Positions 48,120 through 57,569 of a DNA stretch of 64,000 bases are shown piece by piece (within the stretch, counting starts at the first letter, position 1; every line of letters starts with the position of its first letter). The DNA is from Duodenibacillus sp. (GTDB taxonomy: Bacteria; Pseudomonadota; Gammaproteobacteria; Burkholderiales; Burkholderiaceae_F). The notes beneath the pieces are model-generated. The model saw only the letters and a program-made list of their open reading frames with translations, had not been told where the DNA came from and searched no databases. The stretch spans positions 1 to 64,000 of the forward strand of contig JAGBZO010000045.1 in NCBI GenBank assembly GCA_017628205.1, written 5' to 3'. The translations under genes and the position numbers were made by a program.

Positions 48120-48542
48120 ATGAAAAAGTTATTCGCACAACTTGCTCTCACTTCCATGTTATTGTTGCCGACGGCAGCGATGGCGGGGGCCGATGGCGAC
48201 ATTGTTCCTGCGGAGGAATTCAATATCAACATGCGACAAATTTCGTTGCGTGAAGGGGAGTTCCTTTGGCAACAGGGTGTCATGTTTTTCGACGTGAATA
48301 CAATTGAAATTTGGGCCGACGGATACATTCCCGGCGCCACCTATTTCAACATTCGCGATTGGAAGAAACTGCTTCCTGAAGACAAAAACACGCCGATGGT
48401 GTTTTATTGCGTCAATCGATTGTGTGAGCAAAGCGTTCAGGCCGCGCACCAAGTCCTTGAGCTCGGTTACAAGGAGGTGTATCAAATGCCCGACGGCATT
48501 TACGGATGGCGCATGTCCGGTCGAAAGACCGAACGTCCCTAA
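48120..48542 (+). CDS. Periplasmic rhodanese-like protein
   Basis: The product has 140 residues with a signal peptide ending near MAGA (about 23). A single rhodanese domain follows, with the active loop YCVNRLCEQS containing C97 and C102 and the closing MPDGIYGWRMSG. Rhodaneses move sulfane sulfur or bind thiolate sulfur. Its place directly after mccA suggests a role in handling sulfur species or in maturation of the enzyme. That is inference; the second cysteine in the loop is unusual. Confidence 0.85.
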   Translation: MKKLFAQLALTSMLLLPTAAMAGADGDIVPAEEFNINMRQISLREGEFLWQQGVMFFDVNTIEIWADGYIPGATYFNIRDWKKLLPEDKNTPMVFYCVNRLCEQSVQAAHQVLELGYKEVYQMPDGIYGWRMSGRKTERP

Positions 48543-48602
48543 TTGTGAGAATAACGCTGCGCAAGCAGCGAGACATGTTTAACAACATTGAGAAAGATTA
48601 CT

Positions 48603-49463
48603 ATGTTTACCCTGAAAAAAATCGTGTTGTCCACTTCTTTGGCTTTGTGCGTAAGCGGTATGGCCATGGCTCAACCCTTGGTTACCGATGAAGACAAAGA
48701 GTCCTACAGCATGGGGGCTTCCGTTGGAACGTATGTCGCCGGTCAGATCATGAAGCAGGACCAGTTGGGCGCCAAGATGAACTTGGACCTCGTCATTGCT
48801 GGTTTTGAAGAAGCCATTCGCGGCAAGAGCCAACTCAAGAGCGAAGAAGTCATTCGCTACTTGAATGCTCGCGCCGAAAAGCTCAACAAGTTGCATGAAG
48901 CTGAAATGGAAAAAATCCGTCAGAAAAATGCGGCCGAGGGCAAGGCTTTCTTGGAAGAAAACAGCAAGAAGAAGGGCGTAGTCGTTACGTCCTCCGGTTT
49001 GCAGTATGAAGTGATCAGCGAAGGTACGGGCATCAAACCCCTTAAGGAAGACGTAGTAACCGTTGACTACGTAGGCCAGCTGATTGACGGTACCGTCATC
49101 GAAAGCACCTACAAGGAAAACAAATCTGCTCAATTCGTGCTCTTCAGCGTGGTTCCTGGCCTCGAAGAAGGCCTCCAGCTCATGAATCAGGGCGCCCGTT
49201 ATCGTTTCACGATTCCGGCACACCTGGCTTATGGCAAGGACGGCATCGGACAGATTCCCCCCGAATCCGTCGTGATCTTCGAGGTTCAACTTGTGAAGGT
49301 TGAAAAGGTAACGAAGAAGTCCGGCCACGGCATGGGTGGTATGGGCGGCATGGGAGGAATGATGGGCGGCATGGGCATGATGAATCCCCATGGCGATATG
49401 CCCATGATGAATCCGCATGCTGAACCGGAAGCAAAACCCGAAGCAACGCCCGCTCAGCAATAA
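48603..49463 (+). CDS. mccB: FKBP-type peptidyl-prolyl isomerase MccB with Met/His-rich tail
   Basis: The product has 286 residues from ATG 48603 (MFTLKKIVLSTSLALC). A signal peptide is followed by an FKBP N-terminal dimer domain (about 30-140) and an FKBP domain (about 145-235, VDYVGQLIDGTVIEST). It presumably helps fold MccA in the periplasm, as MccB does in Wolinella. Residues 238-286 form a Gly/Met/His-rich tail with 11 Met and 3 His, which looks like a copper(I) or other soft-metal site. That idea fits the copper cofactor of MccA but is inference. Confidence 0.88.
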   Translation: MFTLKKIVLSTSLALCVSGMAMAQPLVTDEDKESYSMGASVGTYVAGQIMKQDQLGAKMNLDLVIAGFEEAIRGKSQLKSEEVIRYLNARAEKLNKLHEAEMEKIRQKNAAEGKAFLEENSKKKGVVVTSSGLQYEVISEGTGIKPLKEDVVTVDYVGQLIDGTVIESTYKENKSAQFVLFSVVPGLEEGLQLMNQGARYRFTIPAHLAYGKDGIGQIPPESVVIFEVQLVKVEKVTKKSGHGMGGMGGMGGMMGGMGMMNPHGDMPMMNPHAEPEAKPEATPAQQ

Positions 49464-49499
49464 TCAGGCGCGCTTCACGGTAATGAAAGGTATCTATTC

Positions 49500-50156
49500 A
49501 TGAACGATTTGGTGTGGTGTTTGGCAGTGATTTTGGCCGTTGTGACGGTCGTCATTGCGTGGTGTCACATCACGAGTCCTGATCGTAGCGAAAAGGGCGC
49601 TCGTTCGTTCGTGATCGGTCTTGGAGCCGTTTTGATTGTCGGATCGATCAGCGTCTACGCGGCGCTGGGGCGATTCGGAGATTGGCAGCAGCAAGAAAAA
49701 GACGATCAAGTCGACTACTTGCTTGCCGCTCGGATCACCGAAGCGCGCCGACAGGTCAAAGAGAGTCCTGAGAACTATGTCGCTCAGTTGTCTCTGGCTC
49801 AGGCTTACATGGAAGGCGGTCGCTATATCGATGCCGTGGATACGTTGGATGCATGTCTGACGTTGACCGGCCCGAGGGCTGACATCTTGGGGATGAAAGT
49901 CCAAGCGATGTACTACCGTGACGGTCGTCGGTTGACCGACAAGACCAGAGAGGTCATCGCCCGCGTTTTCGAACTCGACGAGTTGGAAGTGCAAACGCGA
50001 ATGCTTCTCGGACAGGACGCCTATCTTAATGGCCGTTTTGAGGAGGCCATTAAAGAATGGAAACTGTTAGTGGATGCCCGAATTGCTCCGGAAAAAGAAA
50101 ACGCTCTACTCAACGCTATTGCCAATGCCGAACGACGCATCGTTCGGAAGGATTAA
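49500..50156 (+). CDS. CcmI-like membrane-anchored TPR protein
   Basis: The product has 218 residues. Two membrane helices lie at about 5-22 and 37-58 and a TPR-like helical domain spans about 75-200 (LSLAQAYMEGGRYIDAVDTLDACL). This topology matches CcmI/NrfG-type chaperones that hand apocytochrome c to the heme lyase. It sits between the FKBP gene and the ferredoxin gene, so it probably serves MccA maturation with the CcmF/CcmH genes downstream. Confidence 0.75.
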   Translation: MNDLVWCLAVILAVVTVVIAWCHITSPDRSEKGARSFVIGLGAVLIVGSISVYAALGRFGDWQQQEKDDQVDYLLAARITEARRQVKESPENYVAQLSLAQAYMEGGRYIDAVDTLDACLTLTGPRADILGMKVQAMYYRDGRRLTDKTREVIARVFELDELEVQTRMLLGQDAYLNGRFEEAIKEWKLLVDARIAPEKENALLNAIANAERRIVRKD

Positions 50157-50207
50157 ATTAATGGCGGATTTCGTCTAGACAGATGAAATCTGTCCGTGGA
50201 GAACATT

Positions 50208-50912
50208 GTGAGCGAAAAGATCGACAGGAGAAAATTTCTCACGGGTGCCGGTGCTAGCTCTCTGTTGCTGTTGCCGTTAGGCGGTTGCGGTACCGGAGGA
50301 AAGTCCGAAGGCTCTCGCCCGCACTATGTCATGGTCTTTGACCAGAACAAGTGTGTCGGCTGCGGGGACTGTAAGACGGCTTGTAACGAAACCAACAAGT
50401 TGCCCAAGGGTGTGGCCCGTTTGGCTTTGGAACGCCAGTCCAAGCGTCCGGCCGGTACGGTTTGCCCGCACTGCGGCAAGGTGGACTGCGATTGCGATCG
50501 TAAATTTGTCCGCGTTTCTTGCCAACAGTGTGAGGACGCTCCTTGCGTCAAGGTTTGCCCGACTGGTGCCGCCATGCGCGACCCCAAGACTGGCATCGTG
50601 ACGATGGATACGTCAAAGTGCGTTGGTTGCAAGTACTGCATTGCGGCCTGCCCGTACAACGTTCGTTTTATCAACGAAGAAACCAAGGTTGCCGACAACT
50701 GCGACTTCTGCTTGCACTCTCGCCTTGAAAAGGGCGAACAGCCTGCTTGCGTTGAAAGTTGCCGTTACGACGCTTTGATCTTCGGTGACATTAACGATCC
50801 GAAGTCTTATGTTAGCCGCTTGCTTAGCGTAAAGGACTCGGTACGTATCAAACCGTACCTGGGTACGCAGCCTAGCTTGCGCTATATCCCCATTGTTAAG
50901 AAGGGAGTGTGA
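50208..50912 (+). CDS. mccC: NrfC-like iron-sulfur protein MccC
   Basis: The product has 234 residues from GTG 50208, chosen because GGAG lies 6 bases upstream; a GTG four codons earlier is possible. A Tat signal (DRRKFLTGAG) is followed by four cysteine groups that bind [4Fe-4S] clusters: CVGCGDC, CQQCEDAPC, CVGCKYCIAAC and CDFC with later cysteines. It carries electrons from the membrane partner to MccA in the periplasm. Its stop overlaps the mccD start. Confidence 0.92.
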   Translation: MSEKIDRRKFLTGAGASSLLLLPLGGCGTGGKSEGSRPHYVMVFDQNKCVGCGDCKTACNETNKLPKGVARLALERQSKRPAGTVCPHCGKVDCDCDRKFVRVSCQQCEDAPCVKVCPTGAAMRDPKTGIVTMDTSKCVGCKYCIAACPYNVRFINEETKVADNCDFCLHSRLEKGEQPACVESCRYDALIFGDINDPKSYVSRLLSVKDSVRIKPYLGTQPSLRYIPIVKKGV

Positions 50913-51844
50913 TGATGATTGAATCGAGCATGAACTTTACTTTGGGATTGTCTGAAGGTATCGCTTGGCCTTGGCCGATTGCCGTCTATCTCTTCTTGGC
51001 CGGTATTTCGGGTGGCTCTATCGCCGTTGCGATTCTCTTGAACATGTTCAAGGGCAAGAGCAACGAAAATACGCCGCTTATCAAGGCTGCCAGCGTCCTC
51101 GGCCTGGTAACCATCCTTTTGGGTATGGTCTGCCTGGTTCTTGACTTGACCAATCCGCTGTTCTTCTGGCGTATTTTGGTCTACTACAACCCGACCTCCG
51201 TCATGAGCTTGGGCGTGATGGCATTGCTGTTTTACATCCCGCTCGTGTTCGTACTGACGATGGTGGTCTTGAATGATGAACTGAAGTGCTGCGGCTTCTT
51301 GAAGGGCCTCAGTGATTGGTTCGCCGGCTTCCGCGGGCCGTTGCTCTGGATCGTATTGGTTCTCGCCTTGACGATCTGCGCATATACCGGCTTCCTGATC
51401 TCGGCGCTGATCCGCTTCCCGCTCATCAACCAGGCGGTTTTGCCGGCGCTCTTCGTGGCTTCCGGTTTGTCCGCCGGTGCTGCCGCTTCGAAGATGATGG
51501 CCGTCGGCATGTTCGGCGACAACATCGAAAGTCACGACATGCACACTCTGCATAAGGCAGAGTGGCCGATCATGGCTGCCGAAGCATTGTGCATCTTCAT
51601 GATCGCCGTTGCTCTGATCAGTGGCAATGCTGCTGCTCAGGCCGCTGCCAGCGCCTTCTGCGAAGGCTCTTGGGCAACGGTATTCTGGGTTGGCGTAGTC
51701 GGCGTAGGCTTCGGTCTGCCGGTGGTGATTGGCTTCGTGCGTCAGACTGCAGGAACGTTCTTCCTTTCGGGACTCGCTTCTGTAGCCGGTATGATGTGCT
51801 TGCGTATGTTCATTTTGTACGCAGGTCAGCTTAACACCATCTAA
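50912..51844 (+). CDS. mccD: NrfD-like quinol dehydrogenase membrane subunit MccD
   Basis: The product has 310 residues with eight or more membrane helices (for example WPWPIAVYLFLAGISGGSIAV near the N-terminus). It belongs to the NrfD/PsrC family that oxidises quinol in the inner membrane. The start ATG 50912 overlaps the mccC stop; ATG 50915 is equally possible. With MccC it should link the menaquinol pool to MccA. Confidence 0.92.
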   Translation: MMIESSMNFTLGLSEGIAWPWPIAVYLFLAGISGGSIAVAILLNMFKGKSNENTPLIKAASVLGLVTILLGMVCLVLDLTNPLFFWRILVYYNPTSVMSLGVMALLFYIPLVFVLTMVVLNDELKCCGFLKGLSDWFAGFRGPLLWIVLVLALTICAYTGFLISALIRFPLINQAVLPALFVASGLSAGAAASKMMAVGMFGDNIESHDMHTLHKAEWPIMAAEALCIFMIAVALISGNAAAQAAASAFCEGSWATVFWVGVVGVGFGLPVVIGFVRQTAGTFFLSGLASVAGMMCLRMFILYAGQLNTI

Positions 51845-51858
51845 CGGTTAGGCTAACG

Positions 51859-51921
51859 AATCGGCTTCGAACATGTAATACCAACCTTAAGGTTGTAGGA
51901 CGTGTACGGAGCCGATTTTTT
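51859..51921 (+). terminator. Terminator-like structure after mccD
   Basis: AATCGGCTTCG (51859-51869) pairs with CGGAGCCGATT (51907-51917), one wobble, enclosing the palindrome AACCTTAAGGTT, followed by TTTTTT. It divides mccA-D from the nosL-led genes. The rest of the gap to 52127 holds dyads but no gene. Confidence 0.65.
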
Positions 51922-52127
51922 ATTCGCGTTGAAATGATTTTCAACGAAACGATGCGGATGGCCGATACAACTCGGCCGTCCAACAAATAAAAAAAGACGA
52001 TGGTCCTCAAAACAATGAGCCCTACGTTTCAGTCGGAGAAACGGCGTGTCGTGCGGGCGGAGGACTCGTTGCATAAGAGCGTCAAGCGTAGCGGACGAGT
52101 AAAAGTTTGGGTTGAAAGGCTTGAGAA

Positions 52128-52625
52128 ATGAATCGATGGTTAATGATTGCGGGACTGCTCTCCATGTTGTCTGTCGCCGGTTGCGATAAGAATGCGCCCA
52201 AGTCGGACGTATTCGCCCCTGTGTCGATTCAAAAGCATGATCGATGCGCCTTGTGCGGAATGACGATTTTGAATTACGACGGTCCCAAGGCCGAGGTCTA
52301 CATCAAAGACATCAAAGAACCGATTCTGTTTTGCTCGGGACGAGACGCCTTCTTTTTTGCGTTGCAACCGGAAAACGCACGTCGTTTAAAGGCGTTCTTT
52401 ATTCACGATATCGCTAAAACGGACTTTGACGTGCCGAGCGATCAATTTTTTATGGATGCCAAGAAAGCCCATTTCGTCTATGACTCCCGACGAGACGGCG
52501 TTATGGGGGTTGAGCCCGTTGCATTCAGCGACAAAAAGGCGGCCGAGCGATTTATCGAGCAGTGGGGCGGCCGCTTGTTGACTTATCCCGACATTACGTT
52601 GGCGACATTGGATTCAGCGCATTAA
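52128..52625 (+). CDS. nosL: NosL-like copper chaperone lipoprotein
   Basis: The product has 165 residues. A lipobox VAGC (cysteine at 19) anchors it to the membrane. The copper-binding motif CALCGM (about 40-45) is that of NosL, which delivers Cu(I) to nitrous oxide reductase. No nosZ gene is present, so here the client is more likely the copper site of MccA, as for NosL-like genes in sir/mcc clusters. Confidence 0.9.
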   Translation: MNRWLMIAGLLSMLSVAGCDKNAPKSDVFAPVSIQKHDRCALCGMTILNYDGPKAEVYIKDIKEPILFCSGRDAFFFALQPENARRLKAFFIHDIAKTDFDVPSDQFFMDAKKAHFVYDSRRDGVMGVEPVAFSDKKAAERFIEQWGGRLLTYPDITLATLDSAH

Positions 52626-52638
52626 TGGAACGAGCACC

Positions 52639-53931
52639 ATGATGAAAGGATGTCTCGGGTTGCTGTTGGCGTTTGTCTTGGGGACGAACGCGGCTGACGC
52701 GACGGTATATCGGGTTGCCGACGACGCGCAATTGGCGAGGGCCTTGCAACAAGCCGTCGAAGAGGACGAGCTCGTGCTTGAACCGGGCGTTTACGCGCCT
52801 TTCACGATTGAAAAAGAAATTACTGTTCGCGGCGAAGGAGGCGTGGTTGTCGACGCCAAGGGAAAGGGTTCGGGAATCATTGTCAAAAGCGCTTACGTCA
52901 AGCTCAAGGATTTGCACATACGCAATTTCGGCGGGGATTTGTACGAGCGTGACGCGGGCGTTCGTGTTTGGCAACACAAGAATTACATTCATTTGGAGAA
53001 TCTCACGATCGAGGGGCCGGGGTTTGGCATTCGAGCCGACAGTATGGGAGGGTTGACCGTCAAAAATTGTGCCGTACAAGGCGACGCCTCTCGACACATT
53101 CTGGATCGAGGCGACGGCATTTACGCCAAATACGTGACGAATTTGAAGGTTTTCGATTCGCGCTTTGCTCGCACGCGCGACGGCATTTACATCGAAAACG
53201 TCGACGGCAGCGAGTTTGTCGGCAACTATTTCACCGAAGCTCAATACGGCATTCATTGGATGTACTCGCGAAACTCCAAAGCCGTCAAAAATCGTGCGGA
53301 AAACGTGGTTGGCGCTTGGGCCGTCATGAGCACGAATCGTGCCGACGTCTACGACAACGTCTCTTACGACACCGTCGAGTTCGGGATTTTGTTGAATGTG
53401 GCCGACGCCTGCCGGATCAAAAACAATCGCGTGTACGACGTGCACAACCCCCGCGGACAAAAGTTGCTCGACACCGAGGGGAAAGCGTTGTTCATTTACG
53501 GTCCGGGAGTCAATCAGATCACGAAGAACGTGTTTAGTACGAGCGACGTCGGCATCGGATTGGCCATGAGCGGGGAAGCCAATCAGATTTGGGAAAACGC
53601 TATTGTCGACAACAAGATTCAGGTGCGTTATGTCGGTGAGGCTCCGTTGCAATGGAGTCGAAAAGGCAAAGGAAATTATTGGAGCTCTTATTTGGGCTGG
53701 GATCTCAATCACGACAAGATTGGCGACAAACCGTATCAGCCCAACGATTCCTTGGACAGAATTTTTTGGATTTACCCTGAAGCTCAATTCTTGATGGACA
53801 GTCCCGTCGTCGCATTGTTGCGTTGGCTGGCCGATCAGTTTGAGATTGATCGAGGCAAAGGGGTCACGGATGCCTATCCGTTGATGTTGCCTCCGATAAC
53901 GTATGAAGGACGCCGCGATGCACATCGTTAA
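52639..53931 (+). CDS. nosD: NosD-like periplasmic beta-helix protein
   Basis: The product has 430 residues with a signal peptide ending near NAADA. The body is a right-handed beta-helix with repeated short segments (GIRADSMGGLTVKNCAVQGD, GIYIENVDGSEFVGNYFTE). NosD works with the NosFY transporter in copper site assembly. It lies 13 bases after nosL and overlaps nosF, forming one operon. Confidence 0.9.
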   Translation: MMKGCLGLLLAFVLGTNAADATVYRVADDAQLARALQQAVEEDELVLEPGVYAPFTIEKEITVRGEGGVVVDAKGKGSGIIVKSAYVKLKDLHIRNFGGDLYERDAGVRVWQHKNYIHLENLTIEGPGFGIRADSMGGLTVKNCAVQGDASRHILDRGDGIYAKYVTNLKVFDSRFARTRDGIYIENVDGSEFVGNYFTEAQYGIHWMYSRNSKAVKNRAENVVGAWAVMSTNRADVYDNVSYDTVEFGILLNVADACRIKNNRVYDVHNPRGQKLLDTEGKALFIYGPGVNQITKNVFSTSDVGIGLAMSGEANQIWENAIVDNKIQVRYVGEAPLQWSRKGKGNYWSSYLGWDLNHDKIGDKPYQPNDSLDRIFWIYPEAQFLMDSPVVALLRWLADQFEIDRGKGVTDAYPLMLPPITYEGRRDAHR

Positions 53932-54778
53932 AAGTCGCGATTTGGTATTCAAGCGAGGGGCCCGTTCCTATTTGACCGACGTCAACTTCGACCTGCGTGA
54001 AGGCGAGCTGATGGGGTTGATCGGGCATAACGGTGCCGGCAAGTCGACTCTCATCAAGTTGATGCTCGGTCTGTTGCCGATCAGTTCGGGAGAGCTGACG
54101 GTGATGGGAGGTCGACCCGGTACGCAGTTGCTTAAGGTCGGCTATTTGCCTGAAAACGTCAGTTTTTACGATGCGATGAGCGTGCGCGAGCATCTGACGT
54201 ACTTTGCCGAGCTCAAGTCTGTTTCGAGAGCGCGCGTCGACGAGTTGGTTCAGAGTTTGGGCTTGGACATCGTGATCGATCACAAGCTCGGTCTGTGCTC
54301 GAAAGGGCAGCGGCAACGCTTGGGGTTGGCTCAGGCATTGCTCAGCGAACCTAAGTTGTTATTGTTGGACGAGCCGACCGTCGGTCTTGACCCGGTCGCA
54401 TCGCAACACATGTACAAAGAGTTGTCCCATTTGCGGGATCAAGGGTGCGCGATCGTCGTGTGCACGCATGAATTGGCATTGGTCGAACCGTATTTGGACA
54501 GCACGTTGTTGCTTTCCAACGGTGCGCAATGCGGCTACGGAACGCTGGATCAATTGCGCGAACAAGCGGGACTGCCCGTGACGATCATCGTCAAGGATGT
54601 CGACGTATTGCGTCATCCGGAGGTCTCGCCGTTCGTCTGCGACGGTCGTATCGTCGTGCCGGAAGGCGGATTGCCCGATTTGGTTCGTTTGCTGACGCAG
54701 ACGGTCGGTTGTTTCGACTTCCAAGTGCGCAAAGCGGATTTGGGCGCCATTTTTAACCATTACGTGCTCAACAAGTAA
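53918..54778 (+). CDS. nosF: NosF-like ABC transporter ATP-binding protein
   Basis: The product has 286 residues from ATG 53918, which overlaps the nosD end and follows AAGGA; an earlier in-frame ATG is less well spaced. Walker A GHNGAGKST, the signature CSKGQRQRLGLAQAL and Walker B LLLLDEPTVGLDP are intact. With NosY it powers export or mechanical work linked to copper or sulfur supply. Confidence 0.92.
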   Translation: MHIVKSRDLVFKRGARSYLTDVNFDLREGELMGLIGHNGAGKSTLIKLMLGLLPISSGELTVMGGRPGTQLLKVGYLPENVSFYDAMSVREHLTYFAELKSVSRARVDELVQSLGLDIVIDHKLGLCSKGQRQRLGLAQALLSEPKLLLLDEPTVGLDPVASQHMYKELSHLRDQGCAIVVCTHELALVEPYLDSTLLLSNGAQCGYGTLDQLREQAGLPVTIIVKDVDVLRHPEVSPFVCDGRIVVPEGGLPDLVRLLTQTVGCFDFQVRKADLGAIFNHYVLNK

Positions 54779-54791
54779 AGGAGCGAGACAA

Positions 54792-55616
54792 ATGATTTGC
54801 AAGACTCCTTCGTGGTTTAAAACGGTCGGCATCGTCATGGCAAAGGAATTCAAAGACTGCTTGCGCAGTCGCTGGATTGTTTTCGGCAGCGGCTTGTTCG
54901 CGCTGCTATCGGTTGCTGTGTTTTTCGGAACGGCCGCTATCGGAGGCACGTTGGACTATCAACCGCTTTCGTCCGTCATGAATTCGATTTTGAGTTTGAC
55001 GGTGTTCTTGCTGCCGTTGTTGGCTTTGCTGCTCAGCTATGACGCTTTCGTAGGAGAGTCCGAGTCGGGCACGTTGTTGTTGATGTTGACGTATCCGTTA
55101 TCTCGGGTGCAGTGGTTGGTCGGCAAGTTGATCGGACAGGGCGGAGCCCTGTTGATTGTCTTGCTCGTCGGTTATTCGGTTTTGCCGCTGTTGCACATTG
55201 CGTTGCCGGTTCCGTACACGTTGACGGACCTGTTGCGAGCATTGGCCGTTTTGTCTTTCACCGGTTGGATGCTCGGGTTGATTTTCATTTTGGCGGCTTA
55301 TTGGGTCAGCCTGCTCGTTCGTCACAAAGCGCAAGCGTTGGCATTTTTGTTGTTGCTGTGGTTGGCGGTCGTGTTGTTGTATGACCTGGGGTTGTTGGTT
55401 GTGGCGGTTGCCGGTGCGGACGTATTGGGGCGTGACGTATTAACCGTTTTGATGATGGCCAATCCCTCGAGCGTCTTTCGTCTGCTTAATCAATCTGTGA
55501 TTGGCGTGCTCAGTACGGAGGTGCCGAGTATCGCCGTCATGGTCGGTTTGCTGAGCGCTTGGCTTGTCCTGCTGTTCAGTGGTTGTTGGCTTGTATTTGA
55601 ACGTCGAAAATTGTGA
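54792..55616 (+). CDS. nosY: NosY-like ABC transporter permease
   Basis: The product has 274 residues with six membrane helices of the ABC-2 type. LLLMLTYPLSRVQWLVGKLIGQ is the typical NosY coupling region. It pairs with NosF 13 bases upstream. Confidence 0.9.
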   Translation: MICKTPSWFKTVGIVMAKEFKDCLRSRWIVFGSGLFALLSVAVFFGTAAIGGTLDYQPLSSVMNSILSLTVFLLPLLALLLSYDAFVGESESGTLLLMLTYPLSRVQWLVGKLIGQGGALLIVLLVGYSVLPLLHIALPVPYTLTDLLRALAVLSFTGWMLGLIFILAAYWVSLLVRHKAQALAFLLLLWLAVVLLYDLGLLVVAVAGADVLGRDVLTVLMMANPSSVFRLLNQSVIGVLSTEVPSIAVMVGLLSAWLVLLFSGCWLVFERRKL

Positions 55617-55685
55617 TCTTCAGCTTGGCTAGAGAATCGTTTGGTAGGCTGTAAAACATAACAGAGCATAGAGAGCGAGGTTCCC

Positions 55686-57569
55686 GTGGTACCTGAGATC
55701 GGTCATTTTTTATTGATCGTCGCGATGTTGACCGCAACGATCGTGCCCGCTGCGGTTTTGTGGGGCGCAGGCAAACAGTCGGCGTATTTCACCCGCTGGT
55801 GGCGTCCGACGTCGTGGGGCGTTTTTACGTGTCTGCTTTTGAGTGCGTTGTGTTTGGTTTATGCCTTCTGGACCGATGATTTTTCCGTCGCCTATGTAGC
55901 CAATCATTCCAACACCAATTTGGCGCCCGTGTACAAGGTCGCCGCTTTGTGGGGCAGCCACGAGGGTTCGATGCTACTGTGGATTCTCATGATGAGCGCA
56001 TGGGCGCTCGTGGTCGGATGCGGTCGACATGACGATCCCGTCTTTATGGCGAGACTGCAGGCCGTCATGTTGTGGATCATCGGCGGTTTTTGCTTGTTTC
56101 TCGTTTTTACGTCCAATCCGTTTGCTCGACTGTTGCCCATGGTTCCCGTGCAGGGGCGAGACCTCAATCCGGTTTTGCAAGACGTCGGGATGATCGTTCA
56201 TCCGCCTTTGTTGTTCATGGGGTACTCGGGGTTGTGTTTGGGATTCGCCGGCAGCGTCGCGGCGCTGTTGTGCGGTCGGTGGAAAGCGTGTTATTTGCGC
56301 TCTTTGATCGGTTATACGGCGCTGACGTGGATCTTTTTGACGGCAGGTAACGCGCTGGGGTCTTGGTGGGCCTATACCGAATTGGGATGGGGCGGATGGT
56401 GGTTCTGGGACCCTGTTGAGAACGCTTCGTTCATTCCATGGCTTTTGACGACCGCGTTGTTGCATTCGTTGATCCAAACGGCTCGAACCGGGCAGTTGCG
56501 TCGCTTGAGCATTTTGTTGGGTCTGGTCGGCTTTGCTTTGTGTTTGCTCGGCTCGTTCATCGTCCGCTCCGGGATCGTCCAATCGGTTCATGCTTTCGCT
56601 TCCGATCCGAACCGAGGTCTGGCGTTGCTGTTGCTGTCCGTCGTGATTTTGTTGCCCGCATTCATGTTGTATGCGGCCAAAGCCAATACGCTGTGCAAGA
56701 CGACCGAAGGTGAGCCCTCCGGACATGATTTTCTGATGATCGCCGGCGTAACGTTGTTGGTCGTGGCCGGTGCCTGCGTTTTGATCGGCACTTTGTATCC
56801 TTTGGCCTATGACATGCTGGGGCTGGGGACGCTCACGGTCGGCGCACCCTATTTCAACAGTTTCTTCGCTCCGATGACGATTTTTGCCGCCGCGCTGATG
56901 GGGGCGGTGCATTTGGGTTTCAAGCACGCGCTCGATTGGGTGGTTTCGTCGGTGCTTTCCGTAGGCCTGACGATCCTTGTCGTGGCGACGACGTCGCCCA
57001 GAGACATCTTTATGGCTACGGCCGGCGTATGGGGCGCCGCCTGGCTTTTCGTCACGACGCTTTGCTTGATCGTGCGTCGGTTGGGTGCGGTGAATTGGGG
57101 GCTTGTGACGGCACACACCGGCCTGATCGTCAGCATGATCGGCGTGACGGGGGTTTCACAGTACGAATCGGAGGCGCTCCTGCGCATGGGGCCGGGTTTG
57201 GGCAAGCCGCTCGAAGACGTGATTTTCGTTTATACCGAGACACGCGATGTCGCAACTCACTCGTATCGCGCCAAGGAGGCGCAGATCGAGGTGTTGGACG
57301 GTCAAACGGAAGCGCTCCTCACGACGTTGCGTCCGCAGCGCCAAACGTTTACTGCCAACGGCATGCAGATGTCGGCGGCGGGGATCGAACACGGTATGTT
57401 GCGGGATTTTTACGCTTCGATGGGCAACCCCTTGTCGGAAACCGAGTATTTGGTGCGTATCAGCATCAAACCGCTGGCCAGTTGGATTTGGGGCGGAGCC
57501 GTGTTGATGATCATCGGCGGCGCCATCGCGTTTGTTCGTCGTCGTAACGACGGAGGTAAGACATGCTGA
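55686..57569 (+). CDS. CcmF/NrfE-like heme lyase (SirE-type)
   Basis: The product has 627 residues starting at GTG 55686 behind GCGAGG. It is a polytopic membrane protein with the heme-handling WWD motif LGWGGWWFWDPVENA (about 235-250). Cytochrome c maturation system I proteins of this type attach heme to apocytochromes. In Shewanella SirE, a CcmF homologue of the sir cluster, is required for MccA-type heme attachment. The probable job here is the CX15CH heme of mccA. Its stop overlaps the ccmH start. Confidence 0.9.
   Translation: MVPEIGHFLLIVAMLTATIVPAAVLWGAGKQSAYFTRWWRPTSWGVFTCLLLSALCLVYAFWTDDFSVAYVANHSNTNLAPVYKVAALWGSHEGSMLLWILMMSAWALVVGCGRHDDPVFMARLQAVMLWIIGGFCLFLVFTSNPFARLLPMVPVQGRDLNPVLQDVGMIVHPPLLFMGYSGLCLGFAGSVAALLCGRWKACYLRSLIGYTALTWIFLTAGNALGSWWAYTELGWGGWWFWDPVENASFIPWLLTTALLHSLIQTARTGQLRRLSILLGLVGFALCLLGSFIVRSGIVQSVHAFASDPNRGLALLLLSVVILLPAFMLYAAKANTLCKTTEGEPSGHDFLMIAGVTLLVVAGACVLIGTLYPLAYDMLGLGTLTVGAPYFNSFFAPMTIFAAALMGAVHLGFKHALDWVVSSVLSVGLTILVVATTSPRDIFMATAGVWGAAWLFVTTLCLIVRRLGAVNWGLVTAHTGLIVSMIGVTGVSQYESEALLRMGPGLGKPLEDVIFVYTETRDVATHSYRAKEAQIEVLDGQTEALLTTLRPQRQTFTANGMQMSAAGIEHGMLRDFYASMGNPLSETEYLVRISIKPLASWIWGGAVLMIIGGAIAFVRRRNDGGKTC

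Noticed and set aside
51929..51944. TTGAA-N6-TTCAA dyad before nosL
   Set aside because: Resembles an FNR box, but spacing is six instead of four and half-sites differ.
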